Below are positions 23,023 to 33,300 of a stretch of DNA of 64,000 bases, piece after piece. The notes beneath the pieces are model-generated. The model saw only the letters and a program-made list of their open reading frames with translations, was not told where the DNA came from and ran no database searches. The stretch is from Selaginella moellendorffii (Eukaryota; Streptophyta; Lycopodiopsida; Selaginellales; Selaginellaceae), in NCBI RefSeq assembly GCF_000143415.4, contig NW_003314335.1, forward strand, positions 588,113 through 652,112. The letters run 5' to 3'. Both the position numbers and the translations under genes were made by a program. How positions within the stretch are numbered: the first letter of the stretch is position 1; every line of letters begins with the position of its first letter.

Positions 23023-23409
23023 TGTCAAGACCCCCAACAAGATCAAGACTGGAAAATGCTAAAGACAAAGAGAAAAAGCTAGTGAAAACAAAGAAGAGGC
23101 CTTAGACTGGTGTTGATTCAGATTGTGGAGAAATGGAACAAGACTAACCTATATATACTATAGGTTGATGAAGCTCCACCACTCTTGGATCGAGGACAGC
23201 CTAAATACAGCTGAGGTCGAGGAGGCGCCACATCATCATCAGGAATGTGGCTCGAGACTCAGGAATCGGGAAGTGTCTCGAGAGTCAGGAATAGGGAAGT
23301 GTCTCGAGAGTCAGGAATAGAGAAGTGTCTCGAGAGTCAGGAATGTGGTCTGCAGGTCAGGAATCCGGCGAGAGTCAGGAATGTGGCAAGAATTGGGGGA
23401 TTCCTGACA
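23023..23409 (-). repeat. 3' LTR of the gypsy element
   Basis: It reads TGTCAGGAATCCC... to ...GGTCTTGACA on the minus strand. It contains repeated GTCAGGAAT and GTGTCTCGAGA blocks (about 23240-23390). The pair copy is 28222-28608. Confidence 0.92.
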
Positions 23410-23420
23410 GCACCCCCTCC

Positions 23421-24839
23421 TCAAGAACGAGTGGAATGAGGATGTGAACGAGAACGAAGAGGAGGATGAGATGAGCGGCGAGGGATGGGAGATGGAGAAA
23501 AAGAATGAGAACTGGGACGAGAAGGATAGCGGCGGTGGAAGTCCTGAACAAGGTCAGGAGAATGAATCAGGTTGTCCGCAGGTTCCCAAGTGCGTTCCTC
23601 AGGTCCGTAACCCTTCCAGTCCACCAGATAGTAGAGTTTAGATCGTGAAATCTTGGAATCAAGGATGTCCTGAACCTCGTACTCAGACCCATCCTCGAGC
23701 TGCACTGGTGGAGGCGGAGGAATGACCCGATTTGGAATAGGATTGGGAATATAAGGCTCAAGGAGAGAGGAGTGAAAAACGGGGTGAATTTGATATGAGG
23801 AGGGAAGTGCAAGGCGATAAGTGACAGGATTAATGATGGCAGTGATAGGGAAAGGACCAAGGCGTTTGAAATCGAGTTTTGGACAGGGCCTGGTGGTGGA
23901 GATATTTCGCCTGAGGAGCCAGACTTTATCCCCGATATTGTAAGGGGGACAATCCTGACGATGGACATTGGCAAATGTTTTATGAGATTCCTGAGCACGA
24001 TGGAGGTGGAAGGAGATGGAGTTGTGGATTTCCTGAAGGTTGGAGAGAAATGATTCAGAGCGGGGATTTGAACGAGAGGATTCAGATGGAGAAGGAAGTG
24101 AGAGATTGAATCGGGGATTTCGGCCAGAGTTCGCAAAGAAGGGGGAAACTCGAAGAGAGGAGTGAACAGAGTTGTTATAGGAGAACTCAGCAAGGGGAAG
24201 GATATCGAACCAGTTATCCTGATGATAGTTGATGAAGCACCTCAAGAATTGTTCCAATGTCTGAATCGTTCGCTCGGACTGCCCATCAGTTTGAGGATGA
24301 TATGCCGAAGAGAGGTTGGCCTTCACTCCAAGCAACTGCAAAAACCGTTGCCAGAAATGAGAGATGAACTGAGGCCCCCGATCCGAAACCACATCTGTAG
24401 GAATCCCATGAAGTCGAAAAATTTCCCTGAATACCAGTTTTGCCATGTCCTCGCCCGAAAACTCCTTGGTACATGGCAAGAAGTGCGCCATCTTTGTGAA
24501 GCGATCCACCACGACTAAAATGCTGTTGAAGCCTCCAGAACTCAGAAGATCACTCAAGAAATCCATGGAGATGGATTCCCAAGGACCTGAAGGGACCGGA
24601 AGGGAACGAAGCAAACCTGAAGGAAGGTGGCGAGGTACCTTATTCCGGGCACAAGTGTCACAGGAGGTAACAAAAGCTTTGATGTAGTCGTCCATGTGAG
24701 GCCACCAAAAGTCCCGTGCAACTAGCTCATAGGTTTTCGCAATGCCGAAGTGACCAGCAGTTGGGCTATCGTGGCACGCCATCAGGATCAACCTTCGAGC
24801 ATCACCTTCAGGAACGTAAAGCTGCTCCCCACGGTACAA
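23421..24839 (-). CDS. Gypsy integrase with chromodomain (separated from pol)
   Basis: A 472-residue frame. The N-terminal HHCC zinc domain reads H...H...C..C in HDSPTAGHFGIAKTYE and CDTCARNK. The catalytic core shows MDFLSDL, DRGPQFISHFW and the final Glu in SERTIQTLEQFLR. The C-terminus has a chromodomain with YLVDWKGYGPEERTWEPADN, the hallmark of chromoviruses, which can guide insertion to marked chromatin. It is in a different phase from pol, so it cannot be made from the fused transcript without repair or recoding. The M at 24839 is probably not a natural start. Confidence 0.88.
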   Translation of the reverse strand: MYRGEQLYVPEGDARRLILMACHDSPTAGHFGIAKTYELVARDFWWPHMDDYIKAFVTSCDTCARNKVPRHLPSGLLRSLPVPSGPWESISMDFLSDLLSSGGFNSILVVVDRFTKMAHFLPCTKEFSGEDMAKLVFREIFRLHGIPTDVVSDRGPQFISHFWQRFLQLLGVKANLSSAYHPQTDGQSERTIQTLEQFLRCFINYHQDNWFDILPLAEFSYNNSVHSSLRVSPFFANSGRNPRFNLSLPSPSESSRSNPRSESFLSNLQEIHNSISFHLHRAQESHKTFANVHRQDCPPYNIGDKVWLLRRNISTTRPCPKLDFKRLGPFPITAIINPVTYRLALPSSYQIHPVFHSSLLEPYIPNPIPNRVIPPPPPVQLEDGSEYEVQDILDSKISRSKLYYLVDWKGYGPEERTWEPADNLIHSPDLVQDFHRRYPSRPSSHSFSPSPIPRRSSHPPLRSRSHPHSTRS

Positions 24840-24933
24840 TAAGCCATCTAAGAACTCGAACTCGTCAAATCACCGGCAGTCGGGAGTCACTGGGTGTCCA
24901 GCCTGAAGATGGGGAAAAATGTCGCTAGCGAGA

Positions 24934-27246
24934 TCATCGGATTGAAGATCGTTTCTGATTGCATCCATCAAGGGCCAGGGAAATTGCCATAACTTGAAGC
25001 CGATCAGGACCGAGGATAACTTGATCCTGTTGATCGAAGGCAGGATTACCAGGCCTGAGACTGAGATAGGAGCGCCTTGAAAGAGCATCAGGAAGGCCTT
25101 GAAACTTTCCAGGTCTGTACTTGATAACAAAGTCAAACCGACTCAGGAATTGTGCCCACCTTGCTTGACGACGGCTTAAAACTCGGGAAGTGGCAAAGTA
25201 CTCGAGATTTTTGTGATCCGTCCAGACTGTTGTTTGATGGCTCGCCCCCTCCAAGAAACGGCGCCACTCTCCAAAGGAATCCACGATGGCAAGAAGCTCC
25301 TTGTCGTGGATTTCGTAATTGATCTCCGCAGGCTGGAATTTCCGAGAATGGAAAGCAACCGGATGAAGTTCGTGATCCGCTCCGAGTTGAGATAGCACAG
25401 CACCAATGGCAAAGTCGGAGGCATCAGCCTCGATGAAGAAAGGTTGTGAGGAATCAGCATGGATCAAGACAGGAGCAGAACTGAAGGCCGCCTTGAGTGT
25501 GTCGAAAGCCTGCTGGGCAGCAACAGACCAAGAGAAGGGAACATCCTTGCGAGTGAGATGTGTGAGAGGAAGGACAATGTCAGAGTAGTGATCAATGAAT
25601 TTGCGGTAGAAGTTGGCGAAGCCAAGGAAAACCTGAACGTCTGACATTGATTGTGGAGGCTCCCATTCGAGAATAGTCTTGACTTTTGTAGGATCCATCG
25701 TGATACCCTCAGGAGTGACAATGTACCCAAGGAACTCCACAGACTGCTGATCAAAGGAACATTTCTTAAGCTTCGCGTATAGGCCGTGTTCTCGCAGCTT
25801 CGCTAGCACCTTGCGAACATGTTCGTCATGCTCCTCCTGAGTTTTTGAGTAGATGAGGATGTCGTCGAGGTAGACGATCACCATCTGATCAAGAAACTCC
25901 CGAAAAACGTCGTTCGCCATGTGTTGGAAAACCGCTGGAGCATTTGTCAAGCCAAATGGCATGACAGTGTACTCAAAGTGGCCATAGCGGGTTCGGAACG
26001 CAGTCTTCCATTCATCACCAGGCCGGATCCGGATCAGGTTGTATGCTCCACGGAGGTCGATCTTGGTGAAGAAGCGGGCACCGCCGAGGCGTTCCAACAG
26101 GTCCGAGATCAGGGGCAGTGGATAACGGTTCCGAACAGTCACCTTGTTCAAACCTCGGTAGTCGATGACTAGCCGCAAGCTCCCATCCTTCTTCTTGACA
26201 AAGAAGACAGGCGCTCCAGCCGGGGACTGCGAATGCTGAATGTAGCCCGAGGCAAGGTTCTCATCCACGTACTCTTTGAGGGCCTTAAGCTCGGACGGGG
26301 ATAACCCGTAGATAGGCCCCCACGGAGGTGACGCTCCTTCCTGTAAATCAATGGGACAATCATAAGGCCGATGAACAGGCAGTACACTAGCTTTTTTCTT
26401 GTCAAACACATCCCCAAAATCATGATACTTCTCAGGAAGACTGACAGGAGAAACATGCAAAGCAAAAAGAAAAAGAGGTTCTTCATGAAGGAGTTCTTTC
26501 ATAGTGATTGTGGAGATAGGAGGAGGAGTACGACTAAATGGAATGATGAGACGAGGATACTGTCCAGTGTAAGATGGAAGAGAGAAAAAAGAAGAGGATG
26601 AAAACTGCGTAGAGTCAGGAACAGAACCCCGACTTGAGTTTAGGGAACTTTTCCTGATTCGGACTCGATGAACACCAGGGGAAGCCGTGGGAGATGGTGA
26701 TGTGGGAGAGATGAGCTGTAAGTCCTTCCAACAAATCTGAGGCTGATGTAGTTGGAACCAAGGAAGACCGAGCACCACAGAGGAAGACTTGCTGTTGATG
26801 ATGTTGAAGGCGATATCGGTGACGGTGGACCCGATGTGTACTCGAACGGGCAACGTTTCCCTAAGTCCAGAAGATGGAGACACAAAATGCCCGCCGATGC
26901 CTTCAACCCTCAGATCCCGTATGGTAGGAGAAAGAGGAACGTGATGTCGGGCAGCAAAGTTCGTGTCCATGAAGCAGGAAGTTGCACCCGAGTCCAGTAG
27001 CGCCAAAGCCTTGAGTCCTGATTGTCCGGTGAAAGAAAGGAGACATGGGACGCGGAAGTTGCGGGAATTGGTGGTGGCTTTGATGAAAGGTGGTGAGGAG
27101 CTTGATAAGGAAGAAAAGTGATTTTTATTTGGGGAGTCCAAACAGACAGCTCCTACTCTGTTTGGACAGGGTCGTTTCCCGACTGCAACAGTGGTGGACT
27201 TTGAGGCAGAGTGAACTCGAGCAATCGAGGAGGCTTCCTGGGACAC
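24934..27246 (-). CDS. pol: Gypsy pol: protease, reverse transcriptase, RNase H (frameshifted end)
   Basis: A 770-codon frame. The aspartic protease is marked by LLDSGATSCFMD near residue 85. The reverse transcriptase has the YLDDILIYS active site near residue 455, together with FFTKIDLRGAYN and FGLTNAPAVFQ. RNase H is marked by FFIEADASDFAIGAVLSQ and TVWTDHKNLEYF. The last 15 or so residues (DGCNQKRSSIR) are out of frame: another minus frame at 24870-25136 carries the expected linker toward integrase. A one-base shift therefore lies near 24965-25005, and a TGA follows near 24867. Confidence 0.88.
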   Translation of the reverse strand: MSQEASSIARVHSASKSTTVAVGKRPCPNRVGAVCLDSPNKNHFSSLSSSSPPFIKATTNSRNFRVPCLLSFTGQSGLKALALLDSGATSCFMDTNFAARHHVPLSPTIRDLRVEGIGGHFVSPSSGLRETLPVRVHIGSTVTDIAFNIINSKSSSVVLGLPWFQLHQPQICWKDLQLISPTSPSPTASPGVHRVRIRKSSLNSSRGSVPDSTQFSSSSFFSLPSYTGQYPRLIIPFSRTPPPISTITMKELLHEEPLFLFALHVSPVSLPEKYHDFGDVFDKKKASVLPVHRPYDCPIDLQEGASPPWGPIYGLSPSELKALKEYVDENLASGYIQHSQSPAGAPVFFVKKKDGSLRLVIDYRGLNKVTVRNRYPLPLISDLLERLGGARFFTKIDLRGAYNLIRIRPGDEWKTAFRTRYGHFEYTVMPFGLTNAPAVFQHMANDVFREFLDQMVIVYLDDILIYSKTQEEHDEHVRKVLAKLREHGLYAKLKKCSFDQQSVEFLGYIVTPEGITMDPTKVKTILEWEPPQSMSDVQVFLGFANFYRKFIDHYSDIVLPLTHLTRKDVPFSWSVAAQQAFDTLKAAFSSAPVLIHADSSQPFFIEADASDFAIGAVLSQLGADHELHPVAFHSRKFQPAEINYEIHDKELLAIVDSFGEWRRFLEGASHQTTVWTDHKNLEYFATSRVLSRRQARWAQFLSRFDFVIKYRPGKFQGLPDALSRRSYLSLRPGNPAFDQQDQVILGPDRLQVMAISLALDGCNQKRSSIR

Positions 27247-28130
27247 ACAGCTGCTTTGTGATTAGGATCAGCACAGTAGAGGCAAAGATTATGAGATATT
27301 CGATGTTGCCTCTCAGCAGGACTCAACTTCCCTCTAATGAGTCGGGGAGTACCAGAAATATCCATCGGGACCGGAGCAGTAGGTTTAGGACTATGCCCCG
27401 AAGACTCAAGCTGGGATTCCTGAGTCTGGGACGGAAAAACAGCGGCGCGGCGACTTTCCTGACGACGTTCAAAGAGACGATTGTCACATCGAACAGCTTT
27501 GTTGATGGCGTCCGACAGGTCCTTGGGATCCTCCATGGTGAGCAACAAATCCTTGACACCGTTGTTGAGGCCGAAACGAAATTGGTCAATCAGGGCCCGC
27601 TCATCCCACTGAGTGTCCAAGGCAAGGAGTTGGAACTCTGCAGCGTAGATCGAGGCAGGACGAGACCCCTGAGAGAGACGTCTCATCTTTGTGGTAGCAG
27701 CCCGAACCCGATCCGTCTCGCCAAAACATGCTTCGAGCTTCTCTTTGAACAATTGAAGATCCATCAGCTCCGGAACCACGACCCCTTTCATGCTCTTCTC
27801 CAGAAGAGGAGAAAACCATGACAAAGCTGCACCCTCGAGCAACGTCCCAATCGCGCCGATTTGAGACTCGGGAGTGGGGTACCGCCGATGTTGAAGTGCA
27901 AAGATCAGCTCCATTTGATTCAAAAATCCACGAAGCTCCGAACGCTTGCCTGAAAATTTCGCCGGGAAACTCACCTTCGGTTCAGGAACTTTGCTGGATC
28001 CTTGAGCCGAAAGTGAAGCAAGCTCCTGCTGCATGCGAAGAAGGGTCGCCTTCAGCTCGGTATTCTCAGACTGGATTTTTGCAAGGACTTCGGCAAAGAA
28101 ATCAGGATGGCTTGGAGACTCCATTGGCAA
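27153..28130 (-). CDS. gag: Gypsy gag protein
   Basis: A 325-residue protein starts MPMESPSHPDFFAEVLAKIQ. The middle part has the retrotransposon gag pattern (FSGKRSELRGFLNQMELIF... and ALSWFSPLLE). Near residue 283 there is one CCHC zinc knuckle, CLYCADPNHKAAVC. It forms the nucleocapsid and binds the element RNA. Its end overlaps the start of the pol frame by about 94 bp in another phase, which suggests that pol is made by ribosomal frameshifting, or that pol was separated by mutation. The start was chosen as the first ATG after the LTR and leader. Confidence 0.88.
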   Translation of the reverse strand: MPMESPSHPDFFAEVLAKIQSENTELKATLLRMQQELASLSAQGSSKVPEPKVSFPAKFSGKRSELRGFLNQMELIFALQHRRYPTPESQIGAIGTLLEGAALSWFSPLLEKSMKGVVVPELMDLQLFKEKLEACFGETDRVRAATTKMRRLSQGSRPASIYAAEFQLLALDTQWDERALIDQFRFGLNNGVKDLLLTMEDPKDLSDAINKAVRCDNRLFERRQESRRAAVFPSQTQESQLESSGHSPKPTAPVPMDISGTPRLIRGKLSPAERQHRISHNLCLYCADPNHKAAVCPRKPPRLLEFTLPQSPPLLQSGNDPVQTE

Positions 28131-28221
28131 GAAGAAAGAAAAGAAAGGGGGGAAAAGACAAAGGCAATCAAATAATCAAAACAAGCTAAAAGAAAAGCAA
28201 AAAACACAATCTGAATCAAAC

Positions 28222-28608
28222 TGTCAAGACCCCCAACAAGATCAAGACTGGAAAATGCTAAAGACAAAGAGAAAAAGCTAGTGAAAACAAAGAAGAGGCC
28301 TTAGACTGGTGTTGATTCAGATTGTGGAGAAATGGAACAAGGCTAACCTATATATACTATAGGTTGATGAAGCTCCACCACTCTTGGATCGAGGACAGCC
28401 TAAATACAGCTGAGGTCGAGGAGGCGCCACATCATCATCAGGAATGTGGCTCGAGACTCAGGAATCGGGAAGTGTCTCGAGAGTCAGGAATAGGGAAGTG
28501 TCTCGAGAGTCAGGAATAGAGAAGTGTCTCGAGAGTCAGGAATGTGGTCTGCAGGTCAGGAATCCGGCGAGAGTCAGGAATGTGGCAAGAATTGAGGGAT
28601 TCCTGACA
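28222..28608 (-). repeat. 5' LTR of the gypsy element
   Basis: Near-identical to 23023-23409. Differences I noticed: G for A near 28342 and A for G near 28594. A TATATATACTATAG block near 28350 could hold the TATA box of the promoter. Confidence 0.9.
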
Positions 28609-29327
28609 GCAAAGGGACATCACAATCAGATGCAGGATCACAAGAAACCAACTTCACTAACTCTAGTTTCACCAAGATCTACGTAAGGAGTTATGAAATG
28701 AAAGGACCCTCTCTATTGAAATGTGTTTATGGTCCTAGGGGCATTGTGACATATCAAAGGATTTTGCATCAAGTTCTGTATTTGCATGTTTATCAAGCTA
28801 CTGAATTGCTAAACCCTAAACCCTAAACCCTAACCCTAAACATGTGGCAAATGCTGCGTGAAGAAAGATGCCCTTTCTGGGCAAATGCTGTAAGAGGCAG
28901 ATGCCGAGCAGATGTATCTCAGGCTAGCGAAGGGGACAAACGAAAGCTAGCTATAAACATGACGGGATGCAAATAGATTACTAGGCTGGTCCTGCGAAAA
29001 TCAAAAACCATAATTGAAAACATTGAAAATGCAAAAAAAAAGGTTTATAATATTTTTGAATTTTAAGCAACCAAAGGAATGTAAGTAGGGCATGTGTTTG
29101 TAAGTTTAAAAATGCCTCAGCCATATAAATTCCCAAGTAAATAAAGCTGTTTCTATTTTTGGTACAGGTAAACTTTATAGCGTGTGGGCTCATGCAATTT
29201 TGAACCCAAAAATGCACCAAAAGATGCTCGACTAGCATTATTCTTTGAATGGCATGTGGCCTTATATTGCCATAAATGGACGTACACACACAGCATAATT
29301 ATTCCTTTACACGGCGAATAATCTTGG
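28609..29327. repeat. Tandem duplication, unit 2, second part
   Basis: It resumes unit 2 after the gypsy insert, starting with GCAAA (28609-28613). Telomere-like AAACCCT repeats occur at 28809-28840, one of them shortened to AACCCT. About 110 bp near 28950-29065, with an A-run, is not present in unit 1. It ends with the palindrome form at 29248-29273 and AATAATCTTGG. Confidence 0.8.
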
Positions 29328-29960
29328 CGCGGATCGCTGACATGGCATGGCAAAGTTCGAATCACTGACATGGCACAGCTGGATCGAGGCAAGGACATGA
29401 TGTGACAAAGTTCAACCTCCGACAGCAAAGTCTAGAAGCTACTCAGTTTGAAATTTGTCAGAGGAATCATAAGATCTGGTTTGTTAGAGGATTTAATTTG
29501 ACGTTTAAGCGTGTGTTATTTTTGAATTCTCGAACTCATTCCTAGGTCTATCATTTTTGTGCGCCGTGTTCTTGGTTCCGCTGAGCGCAGTGAGCGCTGC
29601 TTGTGTAAGCGGCGTTGTGAGCTGTGGTTTATGCGTCTACAAGCGGTTGCGGCATTGCGAGCACCATTGCGAGCGGCAGTTTATGCGAGTGGCAATTTGT
29701 GCGAGCGGCGCTACGAGCAGTTGCGGTGTTGCGAACGGCGCTACGAGTAGTTGCGGTGTTGCGAGCGGCACTGTCTTTGGTGTGGCTACCGCTTCCTCTT
29801 GATATTCGGCACTTGTGCTTCCTGGTATGTTCACCATGGAATGGTTTAGGACCACATTTAGAAATGGCATGAGGCCACATGCCATCTTGGGCCCTTGCAA
29901 TTTCATGGCTAGCGTATTGTCATGTATGTTTTTACTTGCCTGCAGCTGTGTGTATATCAA

Positions 29961-30154
29961 GATGGCATGAGGCCTCATGCCATCTTTGGCCCCTACTAGC
30001 CTATTGCCATATTCCTTTTGCCTTGCTGCAACTGTATATATTTTTGTATGGGTGACTAGTCACGCACACAAAAATATATACAGTTGTAACAAGGCAAAAG
30101 GAATATAGCAACAGGCTAGCAGGGGCCAAAGATAGCGTGAGGCCTCATGCCATT
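29961..30154. repeat. Long inverted repeat (hairpin) in the leader of the plus gene
   Basis: Two arms of about 95 bp are reverse complements with few mismatches, for example TTCCTTTTGCCTTG.TGCAACTGTATATA against its inverse. They meet at GTGACTAGTCAC (30052-30063). Each arm ends in a full palindrome (29961-29984 and 30131-30154). It looks like a MITE-sized fold-back element or a hairpin RNA source. Confidence 0.8.
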
Positions 30155-30182
30155 AGTGGTACCACTAATGGCATGAGGGCTC
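30139..30182. repeat. Perfect 30 bp palindrome within a 44 bp fold-back
   Basis: CATGCCATTAGTG at 30146 mirrors CACTAATGGCATG ending at 30175, around GTAC. The symmetry extends to 30139 and 30182 with one mismatched pair. It joins two of the dispersed palindromes head to head. Confidence 0.85.
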
Positions 30183-30332
30183 ATGCCAATTTTGTGAATG
30201 CGAAATTTCATGTGGGTGTCAATAGCATGTTTGAATAATGGCATGTGGCCTCATGCTATTTGGTATGTTATGATTTAGGCCATTCTCCAATCATTTTTTG
30301 TATGGTCTTAACTTCTTTTCTGCACTTTCAGA

Positions 30333-33300
30333 ATGGCCTTCAGGGTTGGGGAAAAGGTTTACATTTTGAATGGTGGGAAGAGAGTTGCAAAAGGGACCCT
30401 TGTGTCTATGGATCGGAACTTTGTTATACACTGTCAAAGGCTTGGGGAAGGCAATGTTGCTGTATCAGTAGAGACTGTCTTCGATGGGAATGTGGTTGCT
30501 ATTGAACGAGGAGAGATGGTCGTCGGGGTAAATGTTGTTGTTGCCTTGAAAAATCTGCAGAAGAAAGCAAATGTTGGGGACAGCGCAAGTGCGACGCATG
30601 TTCCCTCCGTGAATCTTAAGAACCGTGCTACATGGATTCAGGCAAAGGTGTTTCTAAACAACCCCGAGGGGGAGGTGGTAGCTGAGGGCTTAGCCACAGT
30701 TGTCGATCCAAGAGATGCGGTTGCTAATCAAGAATTGGGCTGGGATGATATTGGAGTTGCAATTTTAGAGGTTGTTGACACAGAAGAAAATAGTCTGACT
30801 ATTGGAAGCATTGTGCGGTGGAAATTGAGGCATTTAGTGTTTGAGAATGTGAAGGATTCACAATCAAACACCACTACAACTGATGACAGAACATCTCTTC
30901 ATGGGAAAAGAAAGTACACCTTCCTACAGCGCAGCCAAAGGGATCTGAGCAACGAACCGAAAAGGCAGAAAATGGCGATGGAGGTTCAAATGGTCTCGAC
31001 AGTTGCTTGTTGCAAGAGGAGGTGCTGTCAACATGCTGATTGGGATGCTATTGAAGAGGAGAGAGCAAGATACAAGACATTGTCCTGGAAGGCAGCTCGC
31101 AATTTTGTGTATGAGGCATTACGGTCATCTGTTGATGCTTCAGAACATCAGGTGGGGGGCATGGTCTTCCAGAGGGGTTTGGTCTGCATGAAGGCATGGA
31201 GAATCATTTATGGAGTCCCTCGAACCACATTCTACAGAATCAAAACTGAGTTTGAGGAACAAAGGGTTCAACAGGCAGTCCATGGGAACGACGGTACGCA
31301 CAAAACCAGGGGTCATGTTGTATATGGAGAGGCAATCTTCAAGAGGTTTGTCGAGACATGTAGCGAGCAGCAACCACATAAAACCCGCCTCTTGGAAGAT
31401 GGAACACGAGACACCCAACGAGTTCTCCCTTCCATGTATACCAAGGGGGCCATATTGGAAGATGTGAATCGGGAACTCCAGAGTAATGGCTACAGGAAGC
31501 TGAGCCAATCTAGATTTAGTAGATTGTGGAGCAACAGGTTCAGGGATGTGAGTATAGGAAAGTACTCCAGCTTTTCAAAGTGTGACGAGTGCACTGCTAT
31601 CAAAATGGCTTTGTCGAAGAATTCTTGCAGCGCTCAAGAGCGAGAGACGTTGGTTAGAAGGCGGCTCGACCACAACATCGAGCAGAGAAGCTGCAGGACT
31701 GCATATTATCATAACAGGATTCTCTCCATGGAGAGACCTGACTCTTACCTCTGCATCATCCACGACAAAATGGACCAGAAAAAGACGTGCTTACCTCGAC
31801 TCAATCCTGCCCCCAAGGCAATCTCTTCATCCATGCAGCTGCCTGTGTCTCTGTTTGGCATAATCGCTCATGGGTATGGTGCCCAGAACTATGGGAACTT
31901 CTTTGTACCTCTATGGGGTGGCGGGGGTGCAAACATGATGATTGCGTCCCTAGCAAAACACTTAAGGTCTCTGCAAAGTGCGCAGACTGAGCTGAACGGC
32001 CAACCCTTGCATAAGGCCCTTGTCGATCGAACCCCATACAGGGTTCAGCTGGAGGAGGAGCAAAGGCTTGCAGTATCGCGTGGGGCCCCATGCCATCCCA
32101 GTGAATATGTTGGCCGTCAGATTGTAGGGTTATCACGTGAGGCCTCATGCCATTCCGACGAGGCTGGTCGCCCGGTGAATGCACAGCCTCATCCAAACGA
32201 AGCAGAATCTCAAGGAAGTTCTTGCGGCCGATGTGGCCTTCCACCCCATCTTCTGCTCCAAACAGACAATGCTGGCAGTGAGAACAAAAACATGTACGTC
32301 TTCGCGTACTTGGCGATGCTTGTTGCCAAAGGCATATTTGAAACGGTTACACTTGGCTTTCTCATGGTTGGGCACACTCATGAAGACGTCGATGCCATGT
32401 TCAGTCACCTGGCAGAGTCCCTCCGGCGATCCAATGTCCTCACCCTCCCACAACTCTACGATGAATTCCAAAATTGCATCAAAGGCACTGTTGAAGCTGC
32501 ACTTGTGACAGAGGTTCCAGACTTTAAGGGGTTTGTAAGAGGCTACATCAGGGACGGATCCGAAACACTGATTGGCCACTCCAAGCCTCTTCAGTTTCAT
32601 TTCAGCATGCGTGACGGTGCTCCAGTGATGAGGTACAAGATGAGAGAATGGGACACAGTGTGGCTGCCAGTGGATGGCATTGAACTCTTCAAGAGAGATC
32701 CCATAACTGGGGAACCTATGATTCCTCAGGGTTCCCCACGGCCGATGCACCCGGATGGACTCAAAGACCAGGAAAGTATAGTGGCCGGGATTAGACAGCA
32801 TATTGCCTTCTGGAAGAGGGGGTTGTTTTTTGGTGGAGAATCCTATTTTAAGAGGTGCAAGCCTTTGCTCGAATACTGGGAGAAGATTATATCTGCTATC
32901 CAAAATGGGCCGGTTGTATATGAAGAATTGGAAGAGTCCTTTTGGCCAGAACCCAGAGCACCAGATAGTAGCGGAACAATGTCCTCTGGAAATGCAGTGA
33001 CAGATAACGATGTTGAGGATCACTATTGTGGGCCGAGGAACAAGAAGCCGGATTCAGCATTCAATCCAGTACAAGTCTGCAAAGGAATGGTCGTGCTTGT
33101 CAGACCCAGTAATAAAAAACAAATGATATGGGTGGGGCGCTGCATCACTGATGCAGAGGAGGACGCGGAAACTAACTCCTTCAATGTAACTGTGGAGTGG
33201 TTCAAGCCAAGTTCCGAATATACGAAGGATTGCCTAGAAAAGAGATGGGTGCTGAATCCAAGGGATCCCAGCATGAGCATATCGGTGGATAATGTTGTGC

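Larger units (their letters stand above)
23023..28608 (-). mobile_element. Young Ty3/gypsy chromovirus
   Basis: The LTRs of 387 bp (23023-23409 and 28222-28608) differ at only about two positions that I noticed, and both have TGTCA...TGACA ends. GCAAA flanks both sides (23018-23022 and 28609-28613). The empty site is at 22147-22151 in unit 1 of the tandem duplication. A purine tract GAGGAGGGGG lies inside the left LTR on the minus strand. Gene order is gag, protease, reverse transcriptase, RNase H, integrase, chromodomain, which is that of a plant chromovirus. The integrase is separated from the pol frame by a frameshift and a stop, so this copy appears non-autonomous though recent. Confidence 0.92.
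29328..30332 (+). promoter_or_regulatory. 5' leader region of the plus gene: repeats, palindromes, intron
   Basis: No long frame is found here. A GCGAGCGGC-type repeat runs from about 29590 to 29780. Palindromes follow at 29863-29886, 29961-29984, 30131-30154, 30167-30190 and 30237-30260. A TTTCTGCACTTTCAG acceptor ends at 30331, two bases before the ATG at 30333, so the leader likely holds an intron and a non-coding or short first exon. The region mirrors the 5' side of the minus gene, which also has a GC-rich repeat and palindromes. Confidence 0.5.

Noticed and set aside
23240-23390. Regularly spaced GTCAGGAAT / GTGTCTCGAGA blocks resembling a CRISPR array
   Set aside because: The blocks are short, the spacing is uneven, there are no unique spacers, they lie in the LTR of a plant gypsy element and recur exactly in the other LTR.
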